A DNA stretch of 64,000 nucleotides from Vibrio panuliri (GCF_009938205.1 NZ_AP019654.1:2942540-3006539); one strand, 5' to 3'; counted from the stretch's first letter, positions 43,368 to 53,076 are shown. Program-made: numbers and translations. Notes: generated by a model from the letters alone, not told the origin.

Positions 43368-43534
43368 CGCACAGATTGCTCAAGTCGCGCGTATAAAAGA
43401 ACAATGACCATGAAGATCAAAACTCATCACTAGCGATGACTCACTCAACAAGCTAAATTTATCTTAAGTAACACGATCTTTTGTTCGCCAGCCTGTGCAA
43501 TTGCAAGGATACTCCGCCCATTTGGGAGGTAACT

Positions 43535-44062
43535 ATGCCAACAAATCTCGCCCACCTGCTCGACTTAGGCCCTTTTAGTTGGGCTGGCTTACTTTGCTGT
43601 GCCTTAAATGGCGTCTTGATTGGTGTCGAGCGCCAAACCCGAGGCAAGCCCGTTGGGATTCGTACCTCTATTTTGGTTATCTCTGGAACCTACTTCTTTA
43701 TGTCAATGGCGGTGTCATTGTCACCCAATACGTTGGATCAGGCTCGCGTGCTGGGGCAAATCATTACGGGAGTAGGGTTTCTTGGCGCCGGTGTGATGAT
43801 GACCCAAGATGGCAAAATTCATGGTGTCACTTCCGCTGCCGTTATATGGGTACTGGCGGCGTTAGGTATGATGATAGGTCTGGGCTATATGCAGCAATCG
43901 GTGCTGATAACATTACTTGCTTTAAGCGTGCTACTCGGCGTAGACAAAGCGGAAAATCGCATCCAAGCACTGCGCCGCGGTGTGCATAAAACCTTTCAAA
44001 ATCGAGCCATGCCGAGTCGGGCAAAATCGATTGAAAAAAACAAGAGCGACAAAATTATCTAA
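43535..44062 (+). CDS. MgtC/SapB-family membrane protein
   Basis: The 175-residue product starts at ATG 43535, which has a very strong GGGAGG site five bases upstream. It contains the MgtC-type N-terminal membrane domain: IGVERQTRGKPVGIRT, then ITGVGFLGAGVMM and GVTSAAVIWVLAALGM. It lacks the C-terminal ACT-like domain of true Salmonella MgtC, so a role in Mg2+ homeostasis or ATP-synthase control should not be assumed. Confidence 0.85.
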   Translation: MPTNLAHLLDLGPFSWAGLLCCALNGVLIGVERQTRGKPVGIRTSILVISGTYFFMSMAVSLSPNTLDQARVLGQIITGVGFLGAGVMMTQDGKIHGVTSAAVIWVLAALGMMIGLGYMQQSVLITLLALSVLLGVDKAENRIQALRRGVHKTFQNRAMPSRAKSIEKNKSDKII

Positions 44063-44076
44063 CACGCTTTAGAGAC

Positions 44077-44106
44077 AAAAAAACCACCTCAAAAGGTGGT
44101 TTTTTT
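44077..44106. terminator. Bidirectional terminator between mgtC-like gene and pfkA
   Basis: AAAAAACCACC pairs with GGTGGTTTTTT around TCAAAA; long T-runs on both strands. Confidence 0.93.
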
Positions 44107-44125
44107 TACTGTCCGAGCGTGGAGC

Positions 44126-45088
44126 TTAGAATAGCTCTTCAGCGACTTGATACAAGTCATTACGCACTGGGCGTTTCATGTTCTCGATGGCATCAATGAT
44201 GTCGTGGTGAACAAGTTGCTCTTTCACGATACCTACACAACGACCACCTTGGCCTTGTTGTAGAAGGTGTACCGCATAGTTACCCATGCGAGACGCAAGT
44301 ACACGGTCAAATGCCGTTGGGCGGCCACCGCGTTGAATATGACCAAGAACCGTTGCGCGAGTCTCACGACCCGTAGCCGCTTCAATCTCTTTCGCTAATT
44401 CGTTAGCATCCATCATCAGCTCAGTAAGCGCGATGATTGCGTGTTTCTTACCTTTTTCGATGCCGTCTTGGATGTTGCCAATCAGCTTCTCTTTGTCTAG
44501 ACCAGTTTCTGGAGTGATGATGTATTCACAACCACCAGCAATCGCAGACATTAGCGTTAGATCGCCACAGTGACGTCCCATGATCTCAACGATCGAGATA
44601 CGTTGGTGAGATGAAGAAGTGTCGCGCAGACGGTCGATAGCATCAATAACAGTGTTTAATGCAGTCAGGTAACCGATAGTGTAATCTGTACCCGCAATAT
44701 CGTTGTCGATAGTGCCTGGTAGACCGATACATGGGTAGCCCATTTCTGTTAGCTTTTTCGCACCCATGTAAGAACCATCACCACCGATAACAACCAATGC
44801 ATCAATGTCATGCTTCTTCAGGTTTTCGATCGCTTGCTCACGAACGGCTACATCTCTAAATTCTGGGAAACGCGCAGAGCCTAGGAATGTACCGCCTTTG
44901 TTGATCACATCAGACACGCTAGAGCGGTCTAATTTCACGATACGATCTTCATAAAGACCTAGGTAGCCATCGTATACACCGTATACTTCTAGCCCTTCAG
45001 ATAACGCCGTACGTACAACACCGCGAATTGCTGCGTTCATACCAGGTGCATCACCACCACTCGTTAAAACACCGATCTTCTTAATCAT
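44126..45088 (-). CDS. pfkA: 6-phosphofructokinase I
   Basis: PfkA is the ATP-dependent, allosterically controlled committing step of glycolysis. From ATG 45088 (GAGG site six bases upstream) the product is 320 residues, as in E. coli. The motifs [15 protein letters not shown] (ATP site), GGDGSYMGA and the catalytic [15 protein letters not shown] are present. It neighbours fieF and the cpx locus, the same order as enterobacteria. Confidence 0.98.
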   Translation of the reverse strand: MIKKIGVLTSGGDAPGMNAAIRGVVRTALSEGLEVYGVYDGYLGLYEDRIVKLDRSSVSDVINKGGTFLGSARFPEFRDVAVREQAIENLKKHDIDALVVIGGDGSYMGAKKLTEMGYPCIGLPGTIDNDIAGTDYTIGYLTALNTVIDAIDRLRDTSSSHQRISIVEIMGRHCGDLTLMSAIAGGCEYIITPETGLDKEKLIGNIQDGIEKGKKHAIIALTELMMDANELAKEIEAATGRETRATVLGHIQRGGRPTAFDRVLASRMGNYAVHLLQQGQGGRCVGIVKEQLVHHDIIDAIENMKRPVRNDLYQVAEELF

Positions 45089-45277
45089 GCTCACCCTCGA
45101 TTTTTGGGAATCTTGTTTCAAATTTTACGTTAGAGGCTTACAGAAAAGCCGCTGATCAAATTCGTTAGCTGTGCAATATGTTACCTTGCCTTGATAGGAA
45201 TACTACTTTTATTTGCACGAAATTATGTAAGTTTTCTACTTATGTAAGAGTATTACAGTTTTGCTCATTAACTTTGT

Positions 45278-45295
45278 TGATACATATCAGTATCA
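45278..45295. promoter_or_regulatory. Dyad TGATAC-N6-GTATCA upstream of pfkA
   Basis: Perfect six-base arms with a six-base gap in the 271-base region between fieF and pfkA. A direct repeat TTATGTAAG (45223-45231 and 45240-45248) lies nearer pfkA. These are candidate regulator sites; no known consensus was matched with confidence. Confidence 0.3.
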
Positions 45296-45359
45296 CGTTT
45301 ATTTGTCGCATCGTTGAAAAGATAGTCAATCCACCGCCACTGTCCAATCAAAACCCGCC

Positions 45360-46268
45360 TTACCAGTCTGCTGATTTTTGTAAACGCTCTGAGGTATGTA
45401 CCACGGAGAATGGGTCTTGATGGATAAGGATATCGGCTTGTGGGAATGCTGCCAGTAAAGCTATCTCTACTTGGTCAGAAATTCGATGCGCCTCTATTAA
45501 TTTCAATTCATCTTCCAACTCTAAATGAAGTTGAATAAAACGTACCGGACCAGACATACGAGTTCGTAACTGATGCACACCAAGCACACCTTCAACCTGT
45601 AAGCAAACCTGTTTGATTTTCAGTAATTCTTCCTCAGGCAACTGGCGATCAAGCAGCGTTTGAATCGCTTCATTAACCATCTTAAATGCACTAAACAAAA
45701 TATAGCCGCCGATAGCGACAGCAAAGACGGCATCCGCCTGACCGAAGCCAAACCAGCTCAGTCCAAGGGCAATCATAATGGCGCCATTCATGTATAAGTC
45801 GGTTTGGTAATGCAATGAATCCGCAGCAATCGCCTGACTGCCCGTTTTGCGCACCACACTTTTTTGAAAGCGAACTAACGCAAATGTCACCACGATGGCC
45901 AAAAAGCTGACATAAACCCCTAGCTCTGGCGATTGCAACTCATGCGGCCTAAAGAAACGCTCAATACCATTTAGAATCAGGAATACAGCTGAACCGGAAA
46001 TAAACATCGCTTGCGCGAGAGCAGCTAAAGACTCGGCTTTACCATGCCCAAAACGGTGCTCTCTGTCGGCAGGTTGAAGAGAATAGCGAATCACAACGAG
46101 GTTGACGACGGATGCCGCAATATCGAGCATCGAGTCTATTAATGAAGCGAGCAGACTTACCGAGCCAGTAATCCACCAAACTGCTAGCTTGATGATAAGT
46201 AAAAAGGTCGCTACTAAGGTCGCAGCCCACGCCGCGATGGTGACTAGCTTTGCGTAATCGTGTTTCAT
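45360..46268 (-). CDS. fieF: Cation-efflux pump FieF (CDF family)
   Basis: FieF is an inner-membrane Zn2+/Fe2+:H+ antiporter. The 302-residue product has six membrane segments, the metal-site residues in SLLASLIDSMLDI (helix 2) and SLHYQTDLYMNG (helix 5), and a C-terminal cytoplasmic ferredoxin-like domain with HQLRTRMSG. It lies between pfkA and cpxP, exactly as in E. coli. Confidence 0.95.
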   Translation of the reverse strand: MKHDYAKLVTIAAWAATLVATFLLIIKLAVWWITGSVSLLASLIDSMLDIAASVVNLVVIRYSLQPADREHRFGHGKAESLAALAQAMFISGSAVFLILNGIERFFRPHELQSPELGVYVSFLAIVVTFALVRFQKSVVRKTGSQAIAADSLHYQTDLYMNGAIMIALGLSWFGFGQADAVFAVAIGGYILFSAFKMVNEAIQTLLDRQLPEEELLKIKQVCLQVEGVLGVHQLRTRMSGPVRFIQLHLELEDELKLIEAHRISDQVEIALLAAFPQADILIHQDPFSVVHTSERLQKSADW

Positions 46269-46326
46269 TGCACTTTGTTAATCATTTGCCATGCGGCAAT
46301 TATAACCAGTGAAGTGAATAAGCAAC

Positions 46327-46348
46327 AAGGCAGCCAGATGGCTGCCTT
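46327..46348. terminator. Hairpin downstream of cpxP
   Basis: AAGGCAGCC-AGAT-GGCTGCCTT, a nine-base-pair stem between cpxP and fieF. The T-run is short, so read-through into fieF is possible. Confidence 0.55.
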
Positions 46349-46366
46349 AAGAATTGTAACAACTAC

Positions 46367-46855
46367 TTAGCTGCGTTTTTGATGTTTCTCAGCACACTTT
46401 TCCATGCGCTCTTTGCTCAACTCAACAAACTTCGTTTTTTGCTCAGGAGTTAAGATGCTAAGCATCTGATGCTGCTTCTCTAGCATCTTCACTTTACGTT
46501 CAGTTTGCTTCTCAACCATCTGTTTTGCTAGGTCATTAGCTGCCGCTTGATCAAAATTGTCCGCCAATACAAGTTGCTGCACTTGCTCATGGTGTGCTTG
46601 ACGCTCCGCTTTGCGCGCTTCGAAGTTCGCTTGATAATTTTCTTTCATCTGCGCTTTGTTCGCTTCACGCATCTCTTTTAGCTGTTCTTTTTGTGCATCG
46701 GTTAGGTCAAGCTGCTTCATCATGCCGCGATCCATACCACCTTGGCAGTGCCCACCTCTGTGTTCGCCTTTACCACCAAATGCGAATGCGCTTGCTGACG
46801 CAAATGCTAGTGGAACAACCGCCGCAGCCAAAACAAGTTTCTTAACAGTTTTCAT
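46367..46855 (-). CDS. cpxP: Periplasmic stress adaptor CpxP/Spy-type protein
   Basis: CpxP inhibits the sensor CpxA and targets misfolded proteins for DegP. The 162-residue product has a signal peptide (about 1-25, ending ASAFA), a His/Gly-rich mature start, and the two family LTxxQ motifs, LTDAQKEQ and LTPEQKTKF. It is divergent from cpxRA; the shared intergenic region contains a CpxR box. Confidence 0.93.
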   Translation of the reverse strand: MKTVKKLVLAAAVVPLAFASASAFAFGGKGEHRGGHCQGGMDRGMMKQLDLTDAQKEQLKEMREANKAQMKENYQANFEARKAERQAHHEQVQQLVLADNFDQAAANDLAKQMVEKQTERKVKMLEKQHQMLSILTPEQKTKFVELSKERMEKCAEKHQKRS

Positions 46856-46925
46856 AATCTCTACCTTTTAAGTGTGTTAGTGAGGCTGCGATTGCAGCGC
46901 TTGAATATAGATTAGTTGGCTGGGC

Positions 46926-46961
46926 GTAAATTGGCGTCTAGAGAGCGTAAAGATACGTAAA
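46926..46961. promoter_or_regulatory. CpxR boxes between cpxP and cpxR
   Basis: A perfect GTAAA-N5-GTAAA direct repeat lies at 46947-46961, with a third GTAAA at 46926-46930. This matches the CpxR consensus and indicates autoregulation of cpxRA and activation of cpxP. Confidence 0.8.
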
Positions 46962-47038
46962 GAGCAAAAATTACGCTAATGCTTGGCAGCAATAACCAGT
47001 AATATACTTGAGGTAACGCTTATATGAAGGGCAACACA

Positions 47039-47722
47039 ATGGCGCATATCTTACTGATTGATGATGATACTGAACTGACCAGCCTACTTAATGAGGTTCT
47101 TAGTTTTGAGGGCTTTACCGTTTCTGAAGCCAATGATGGCGAAGCAGGATTGATGGCACTGAACAAAGATATCGATCTGATCTTGCTTGATGTGATGATG
47201 CCCAAGTTAAATGGCACCGAAACCCTAAAACGTATCCGCGAGAAATGGGAAACCCCTGTGTTAATGCTTACCGCCAAAGGGGAAGAGATTGACCGTGTTA
47301 TCGGTTTAGAACTCGGCGCAGATGATTACCTACCCAAGCCATTTAGCGATAGAGAGTTGCTGGCGAGAATTCGCGCCATCTTGCGCCGCACACAAAATAC
47401 TACCAGCAAATCGAGCGATTGCCTTGAGTATCAAGATATCAAAGTCTACCCGGGCAAACAGGAAGCGTACTGCCAAGAACAGCTGATTGATTTGACCACA
47501 ACCGAGTTTGCCCTATTGAGCCACTTTATTGCCCACCCCGGCGCCACCATCACCAAAGAAGAGTTAAGCTTAGATGTGCTTGGTAAGCGATTGGCCGCCT
47601 TTGATCGCGCTATCGATATGCATGTTTCCAATTTGCGTAAAAAGCTGCCTGAGCGTAGCGATGGAAAGCCTAGAATCAAAACACTTCGAGGGCGTGGCTA
47701 CTTATTGATGGAGGAAGATTGA
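47039..47722 (+). CDS. cpxR: Envelope-stress response regulator CpxR
   Basis: CpxR is an OmpR-type DNA-binding regulator. From ATG 47039 (AAGG site eight bases upstream; in-frame ATG 47024 is less likely) the product is 227 residues. The receiver has the DDD acidic cluster near residue 9 and the phospho-acceptor Asp in LLDVMMPK; GADDYLPKPF follows. The winged-helix domain ends RIKTLRGRGYLL. It overlaps cpxA by one base (TGATG). Confidence 0.97.
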   Translation: MAHILLIDDDTELTSLLNEVLSFEGFTVSEANDGEAGLMALNKDIDLILLDVMMPKLNGTETLKRIREKWETPVLMLTAKGEEIDRVIGLELGADDYLPKPFSDRELLARIRAILRRTQNTTSKSSDCLEYQDIKVYPGKQEAYCQEQLIDLTTTEFALLSHFIAHPGATITKEELSLDVLGKRLAAFDRAIDMHVSNLRKKLPERSDGKPRIKTLRGRGYLLMEED

Positions 47723-49104
47723 TGCGCTTACCGCGTTTCACTAGCCTATATGGGCGTATTTTTGCGATTTTTTGGCTCACCATGTTGTTGGTGGTGATTG
47801 CCGTACTCACCTTGCCACATCTTGATCCACGCAAACCACACGCTATTCCTGCCGAGAGTTACAAACAAATGCAACGGTTTGCCACTCATATTGAGCAGCG
47901 TTATCAAAGTGAAACGAATTTCCAACGATTACTGCGCCGGATTGCCGCCGATCGTCCGTCGCCTCGCGATCCTAAACCCCGTTACTTCTTAACCGATCTC
48001 GATGGCAATATTGTCAGCATTCAAAAGCAGCGTGATTTTAAGGTGCGAGCCTTACAAAATTTGATCTCGACAATTGAGTCTGCCGATGAGCCCAAACAAA
48101 GGTTGTACGGCCATTTTATGGTGGCAGGTCCCGTTCCTGTTACATTAGCCAATCAACCGCTGCATATGTACATCTCTTTTAAGTGGGATGAGCCGCCACC
48201 ATTTCTATTACGTTTATTTGACCACCCTCTGCAACTTCTGTTAACCGTGATGGCTGTCAGCACGCCATTTCTGTTGTGGCTTGCTTGGGCATTGAGTCAA
48301 CCTGCACGTAAATTAGAACGGGCAGCAAAACGAGTCGCCAAAGGTGAGTTTATAGCCGATCCCAGCTTAGAAAAAGGGACCTCGGAGTTTCGTCAAGCAG
48401 GAACGGCTTTTAACCAAATGGTGCAAGACGTCAATCATATGATTTCCGGCCAACAGCGCCTGCTATCTGATATTTCCCATGAGTTACGCTCTCCCCTAAC
48501 CCGCTTGCGAATGGCGACAGCCCTCGCAACACGCAAGCAGGGAGAAAGCCCAGAGTTAAGCCGTATCGACACTGAAGCACAGCGTCTAGAACAAATGATT
48601 GCAGAGCTATTGGAGCTGTCTCGTACGCAACTCGATAGCCACACCGACCGTGAACAGCAACCACTCTCAAGTTTATGGGAAGCGATCCTCAGTGATGCTC
48701 AATTTGAAGCCGAGCAAATGGGGAAAACACTCACTTACTCAGCAATCCCTGAACGAAAGATCTCAGGTAAACCAAAATTATTAATGAGTGCGCTCGACAA
48801 CATTGTTCGCAACGCCATTCTCTATGGTAAAGATCAGATTGAAGTCTCGATCACTGCTGAGCGAGAACAAGTGATCATTCTCGTTGATGACAATGGTGAG
48901 GGCGTTCCCGAACAAGAACTTGAAGCTATTTTCCGTCCTTTCTATCGTGTCTCAACCGCGCGAGACCGAGTAAGCGGTGGCACCGGACTTGGTCTTGCGA
49001 TAACTCAAACCGCCGTGCGTCAGCACAGTGGCAGTATTGAAGCGATTCGAAGTCCACTGGGCGGTTTACGCGTAAAAATTTGCCTTCCTCTCGTATTTGA
49101 GTAA
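47722..49104 (+). CDS. cpxA: Envelope-stress sensor histidine kinase CpxA
   Basis: CpxA is an inner-membrane kinase/phosphatase for CpxR. From ATG 47722 the product is 460 residues with two membrane segments (about 10-30 and 170-190) bracketing the periplasmic sensor, a HAMP linker, the H-box DISHELRSPLTRLR, and ATPase N and G boxes (DNIVRNAILYG, DDNGEGVPE, GGTGLGLAIT). A GAGGA site sits inside the end of cpxR, so the genes are translationally coupled. Confidence 0.97.
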   Translation: MRLPRFTSLYGRIFAIFWLTMLLVVIAVLTLPHLDPRKPHAIPAESYKQMQRFATHIEQRYQSETNFQRLLRRIAADRPSPRDPKPRYFLTDLDGNIVSIQKQRDFKVRALQNLISTIESADEPKQRLYGHFMVAGPVPVTLANQPLHMYISFKWDEPPPFLLRLFDHPLQLLLTVMAVSTPFLLWLAWALSQPARKLERAAKRVAKGEFIADPSLEKGTSEFRQAGTAFNQMVQDVNHMISGQQRLLSDISHELRSPLTRLRMATALATRKQGESPELSRIDTEAQRLEQMIAELLELSRTQLDSHTDREQQPLSSLWEAILSDAQFEAEQMGKTLTYSAIPERKISGKPKLLMSALDNIVRNAILYGKDQIEVSITAEREQVIILVDDNGEGVPEQELEAIFRPFYRVSTARDRVSGGTGLGLAITQTAVRQHSGSIEAIRSPLGGLRVKICLPLVFE

Positions 49105-49138
49105 CGTAAGGCACCAATACCCTTACAAACAGACAGTT

Positions 49139-49157
49139 GATAATCGATCTCATTATC
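49139..49157. promoter_or_regulatory. Fur box upstream of sodA
   Basis: GATAATCGATCTCATTATC matches 15 of 19 positions of the classical GATAATGATAATCATTATC palindrome, and sits 36 bases before the start codon, overlapping the probable promoter. Fur repression of the manganese superoxide dismutase gene is well known in enterobacteria. Confidence 0.65.
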
Positions 49158-49192
49158 ATTTAAAGTAAATCCTTCAACAAGGAGGATTTACA

Positions 49193-49804
49193 ATGTCACA
49201 TCAATTTCCCGAACTCCCATACGCCTATGACTCCTTAGAGCCATATATTGACGCCAAAACCATGGAAGTGCACTACAGCAAACACCATCGCACATACTAC
49301 GATAAATTTATTGCCGCCATCGCGGGAAGTGATTTAGAAACCACCAGCTTAGAAGCCATTTTCGCCAACATCTCTCAACTGTCTCCTGCTGTGCGCAATA
49401 ATGGCGGTGGCTACTACAACCATATCCTTTACTGGCATTGTATGGCTCCCAACGGTGGTGGTCAGCCAAGCGGGAACTTAGCCGAAGCGATTGAAAATAC
49501 GTTTGGTGGCCTAGCCAGCTTCAAAGAGCAGTTCACTCAAGCCGCGATCAATACCTTTGGTTCGGGTTTTGTCTGGCTAATCGTTAAAAATGGCGAACTG
49601 GCGATCGTTTCAACCCCTAATCAAGACAATCCGCTAATGGATGTGGCTTCCACACAAGGAGAACCTATCTTGGCCCTAGATGTGTGGGAACATGCCTACT
49701 ACATCAGTTACCAAAACCGCCGCCCTGAATACATTGATGCTTGGTGGAACGTGGTCAACTGGCCTGCGGTTGAGGCAAACTACAGCAAAGCACTAGATCG
49801 CTAA
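49193..49804 (+). CDS. sodA: Superoxide dismutase, manganese type (SodA)
   Basis: SodA dismutates superoxide in the cytoplasm. The 203-residue product has the metal ligands in [18 protein letters not shown] and DVWEHAYY. The outer-sphere Gln lies in the C-terminal half (STPNQDNPL), as in Mn enzymes, rather than in the N-terminal half as in Fe enzymes; metal choice is inferred. AGGAGG precedes ATG 49193. The upstream Fur box fits a manganese enzyme made when iron is short. It follows cpxA, as commonly seen in Vibrio. Confidence 0.92.
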   Translation: MSHQFPELPYAYDSLEPYIDAKTMEVHYSKHHRTYYDKFIAAIAGSDLETTSLEAIFANISQLSPAVRNNGGGYYNHILYWHCMAPNGGGQPSGNLAEAIENTFGGLASFKEQFTQAAINTFGSGFVWLIVKNGELAIVSTPNQDNPLMDVASTQGEPILALDVWEHAYYISYQNRRPEYIDAWWNVVNWPAVEANYSKALDR

Positions 49805-49934
49805 GCACTTCACATAGCGAACAAGTAACTTAGCGGTGGTTAGCTGACACCGCTAAATACTCACGCACTATCCCGCCCCTCTTTACATCCTGTTATACTC
49901 GAAGCAACTTTCTTTGATGACACCGTTAGATTCC

Positions 49935-50414
49935 ATGTTTGATATCGCTCTATACGAACCTGAAATTGCACCAAATACTGGCAATATTATTCGACTTTGC
50001 GCCAACTGTGGCGCCAACTTGCACCTTATTGAACCTTTAGGTTTTGATTTGGAAGAGAAAAAGGTCCGTCGTGCAGGATTGGACTACCATGACCTAGCGC
50101 GAGTAAAGCGCCACAAAAACCTGCAAGCTTTCTTAGATTACTTAAATGACGAGCGTGAAGGTCAGTACCGCATTTTCGCTTGTACGACTAAGACGACTGG
50201 CCACCATACCGATGCCCAGTTCCAAGCAGGAGATGTGTTGATGTTTGGACCTGAAACCCGTGGCCTTCCGGCAGAAGTAATTGAAAACCTGCCCATGGAA
50301 CAGCGTATTCGTATTCCAATGATGCCAGATGCACGCAGCTTGAACTTGTCCAATGCTGTGGCAATCATTGCTTATGAAGCTTGGCGTCAAATGGGATTTA
50401 ACGGTGCACAATAA
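49935..50414 (+). CDS. trmL: tRNA (cytidine(34)-2'-O)-methyltransferase TrmL
   Basis: TrmL is a SPOUT-class enzyme that methylates the wobble ribose of tRNA-Leu isoacceptors. From ATG 49935 the product is 159 residues, the family length ([20 protein letters not shown]); an in-frame ATG at 49917 would add six residues. The knotted SAM-binding motifs [10 protein letters not shown] and [15 protein letters not shown] are intact. Confidence 0.96.
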   Translation: MFDIALYEPEIAPNTGNIIRLCANCGANLHLIEPLGFDLEEKKVRRAGLDYHDLARVKRHKNLQAFLDYLNDEREGQYRIFACTTKTTGHHTDAQFQAGDVLMFGPETRGLPAEVIENLPMEQRIRIPMMPDARSLNLSNAVAIIAYEAWRQMGFNGAQ

Positions 50415-50431
50415 GCCCCTTTAATAACGTC

Positions 50432-50453
50432 AAAAGGGCGCCTCGGCGCCCTT
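50432..50453. terminator. Bidirectional terminator between trmL and fxsA
   Basis: AAGGGCGCC-TC-GGCGCCCTT, a nine-base-pair GC-rich stem; on the minus strand it ends CCCTTTTG. Confidence 0.8.
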
Positions 50454-50470
50454 AAATCATCATATCGACA

Positions 50471-51010
50471 CTACTTTAACTTAGGTCGATCATTGTCATC
50501 GTCATCTTTGCGCTCGTATTCGCCTTCAAACGTATTGCCCTGATCGTCGCGTTGATCGAATGGATTACGCTGAAATGGGTCGTTATCAAAGCCATTCTGC
50601 CCACCAAAACCACCTTGGTTGCCAAAACTGCCGTGAAAACCACCACCCACTGACTTCACCACCATTTTGCTCATCAAGTACTTGGCGATAGCCGCACGAG
50701 GAGCAGGTAGCAGCACAAGCATACCTAATGCATCAGTCATAAACCCAGGCGTTAACAACAATACGCCAGCCACTGCTAACATGACGCCTTCAAAAATCTG
50801 TTGAGCAGGTAACTCACCCTGCTGAAGACGATTCTGCACATTGAGCAAGGTTTGCAAACCTTGGCTGCGAACCAGTGATGCCCCAACAAAGGCAGTAATC
50901 AACACAAGAGCAATCGTCGGCCAAAGGCCAAGAAATCCGCCTACTTGAATAAATAAGCCGATTTCAATAATCGGGACTAAGATAAACAGTAAAAGTAAAA
51001 TAGGAAACAC
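50471..51010 (-). CDS. fxsA: FxsA-family membrane protein
   Basis: FxsA is a small inner-membrane protein; overproduction of the E. coli protein eases F-exclusion of phage T7. The start is GTG 51010, preceded by a perfect AGGAGG site, giving 179 residues (VFPILLLLFILVPIIEI). Two to four membrane segments carry the conserved GVMLAVAGVLLLTPGFMTDALG. The C-terminal third is a Gly/Phe/Asn- and Asp-rich low-complexity tail, likely disordered. Confidence 0.88.
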   Translation of the reverse strand: MFPILLLLFILVPIIEIGLFIQVGGFLGLWPTIALVLITAFVGASLVRSQGLQTLLNVQNRLQQGELPAQQIFEGVMLAVAGVLLLTPGFMTDALGMLVLLPAPRAAIAKYLMSKMVVKSVGGGFHGSFGNQGGFGGQNGFDNDPFQRNPFDQRDDQGNTFEGEYERKDDDDNDRPKLK

Positions 51011-51156
51011 ATGACCTCCTTTTGTTTTGAACACATTAGCGTTAAGTGTGCCTGACCACAACTGTTTCCAATCAAGAGTTATCACAAATCGTGACTAGCC
51101 AATTTAACCAGAATGGTCTACGGTATATAGAGTTATAGCGCGAGCGTATAAAATTA

Positions 51157-53076
51157 ATGAAAAGACTGGTGCGCATAAGCAGAAATATGCTGGTCTTGTG
51201 GTTGGGTTTAACACTGATCCCTTTGCTGTACTACTGGTACGTCAGTTCGAAAACACAAGACGAAATGTACAAGCAACTGCAAACTCAAGGCTTGCAGTTT
51301 TTGTCGTTTGTTGACGAAAGAGCGCAGGTTATCTATTCAGAAATCGAGAAAACGACTTACGAAATAAGCCACTCTTCTCTATTGCATGATTTTGCTCACT
51401 CCAATGATCCTCGCTTAAAAGATTACCTAGAAAAGCAGTGGTATATCGCCTCACTTAACTCATCTCGCTTTGACCAGTTGCGCTTTATTGATATGCGAGG
51501 CGATGAAGTGATCCGAGTCGATTACCCTAACGGCAGTGAGCAGCCGCATATCGTTACCGAAGCACAACTGCAAAACAAAGCCCATCGAGATTATTTCCTT
51601 AAGTCACAGCAACTCAAAACGAACCAAACTGGCTATGTCGGCATTGATTTAGAGTATGAACACGGGAAAGTGGTTCTGCCATACAAACCCGGCTTTCGAA
51701 TCATCTACCCTCTCGACTACATTCATAAGAGTCACACCGAACGGCTCGGTTATTTTGTCGCTAACTTAGATGTACTGCAGTTAATCGACGAAATCACTCA
51801 AAACACACAAAACCTACCCGTCGACTTTATTGATCAAGCGGGTTTTTATCTGCTTAGCACTCGCACGGATAAGTTATTTGGTCACTTAATCAATGAGCGC
51901 GAGCACCACCAGATAGGTAAGGAGTTCCCTGCGCTGTGGAAGCTAATTCAAAGCCAACCTGCCGCTGGCAGTTATCTTGCTGATGATGGATTATATGTTT
52001 ATCGAACCGTACAAACTCCTTTGTTCAACCATGTTAGCGGCCTGACATTAGTCACCTTTTACCCACAGAGCTTGTTTGCTAAAGGCGGGGCGGCAAGGTT
52101 TGAGTTGTTGCTGCTTGAAGTGGGTATTATCTGGCTGGCTCTTGGGTTAGGTGCCGGCATTTTTACTATGATGTTTGAAACCTACCGCCGGAGTAAAATC
52201 GATCACGCTTTTACCAACCTATTGGTTGAAAGTAGCAGTGCAATTGTTCTCACCGACAGCCACTTTAACATTCTTAGAGCCAACCATCGCTTTCTTGAAC
52301 TAACGGGCTACCATCATGAACAGCTACTTGGCGAGCAGCTCAAGCATTTGCAACTCTTACCCATTTCCACTCGCAAGTTAACCAAAACTCTTCAAACAAA
52401 ACGCTACTGGAAAGGCAGTATCGAACTACGCAATGCTAATCAAGACCAACTCAGTTGTGAGTTAGAAATTCGTCCACTGGATCCCCAGCAAACTGACATC
52501 CACTACTTTGTCCATTCGTTCACTGATATTAGCGTGCATCGCAAAAAGATTGCCGAACTACAAACATTAAGTGAGTGCGACAGCGCCACCAACTTATGGA
52601 ATAAAGCAAAATTTGAAGTTTTACTCAGCGAGCAAGCGAAACTGATCTCTCGTTATAAAAATCATCCGCCTAGTTGTCTCGCGATCATTGATATTGATGA
52701 CTTCAAGTCAATCAATGACTCTCGCGGCCATGCGTTTGGCGATCAAGCGATCCTATTTGTCAGCAGTAAACTACGCCAGATAATGCGTGATAGTGATGTG
52801 ATTGGTCGTATTGGCGGCGATGAGTTTGCCATGATCATCCAGCACGTTGATGCCGAGAAAGCGCAAACACTTATGCGTCGTGTAAATCAAGAAATAGCCA
52901 GATGGACGGAGTACCCTATCAGCATCAGTGTCGGCATCGCACCAATCACCGATAAGTGGCGAGAAAGCTATGAAAGAGCGGATAATGCGCTCTATCACGC
53001 CAAAGCAAGTGGAAGAAATTGTGTCGTTACTCATGGCATTAACAATGTCACCTCTATTGATCATCACTCTGCTTAA
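51157..53076 (+). CDS. Membrane sensor diguanylate cyclase (Cache-like, PAS, GGDEF)
   Basis: The 639-residue product has an N-terminal membrane segment (about 10-28), a large periplasmic sensor domain (about 30-315) of double-Cache type, a second membrane segment (about 322-343), a PAS domain (about 355-465) and a GGDEF domain (about 475-639). The active-site GGDEF is intact at 553-557, and the inhibitory RxxD site is RDSD (544-547), so an active, product-inhibited c-di-GMP synthase is likely. No EAL domain. The ligand is unknown. It is divergent from fxsA. Confidence 0.9.
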   Translation: MKRLVRISRNMLVLWLGLTLIPLLYYWYVSSKTQDEMYKQLQTQGLQFLSFVDERAQVIYSEIEKTTYEISHSSLLHDFAHSNDPRLKDYLEKQWYIASLNSSRFDQLRFIDMRGDEVIRVDYPNGSEQPHIVTEAQLQNKAHRDYFLKSQQLKTNQTGYVGIDLEYEHGKVVLPYKPGFRIIYPLDYIHKSHTERLGYFVANLDVLQLIDEITQNTQNLPVDFIDQAGFYLLSTRTDKLFGHLINEREHHQIGKEFPALWKLIQSQPAAGSYLADDGLYVYRTVQTPLFNHVSGLTLVTFYPQSLFAKGGAARFELLLLEVGIIWLALGLGAGIFTMMFETYRRSKIDHAFTNLLVESSSAIVLTDSHFNILRANHRFLELTGYHHEQLLGEQLKHLQLLPISTRKLTKTLQTKRYWKGSIELRNANQDQLSCELEIRPLDPQQTDIHYFVHSFTDISVHRKKIAELQTLSECDSATNLWNKAKFEVLLSEQAKLISRYKNHPPSCLAIIDIDDFKSINDSRGHAFGDQAILFVSSKLRQIMRDSDVIGRIGGDEFAMIIQHVDAEKAQTLMRRVNQEIARWTEYPISISVGIAPITDKWRESYERADNALYHAKASGRNCVVTHGINNVTSIDHHSA

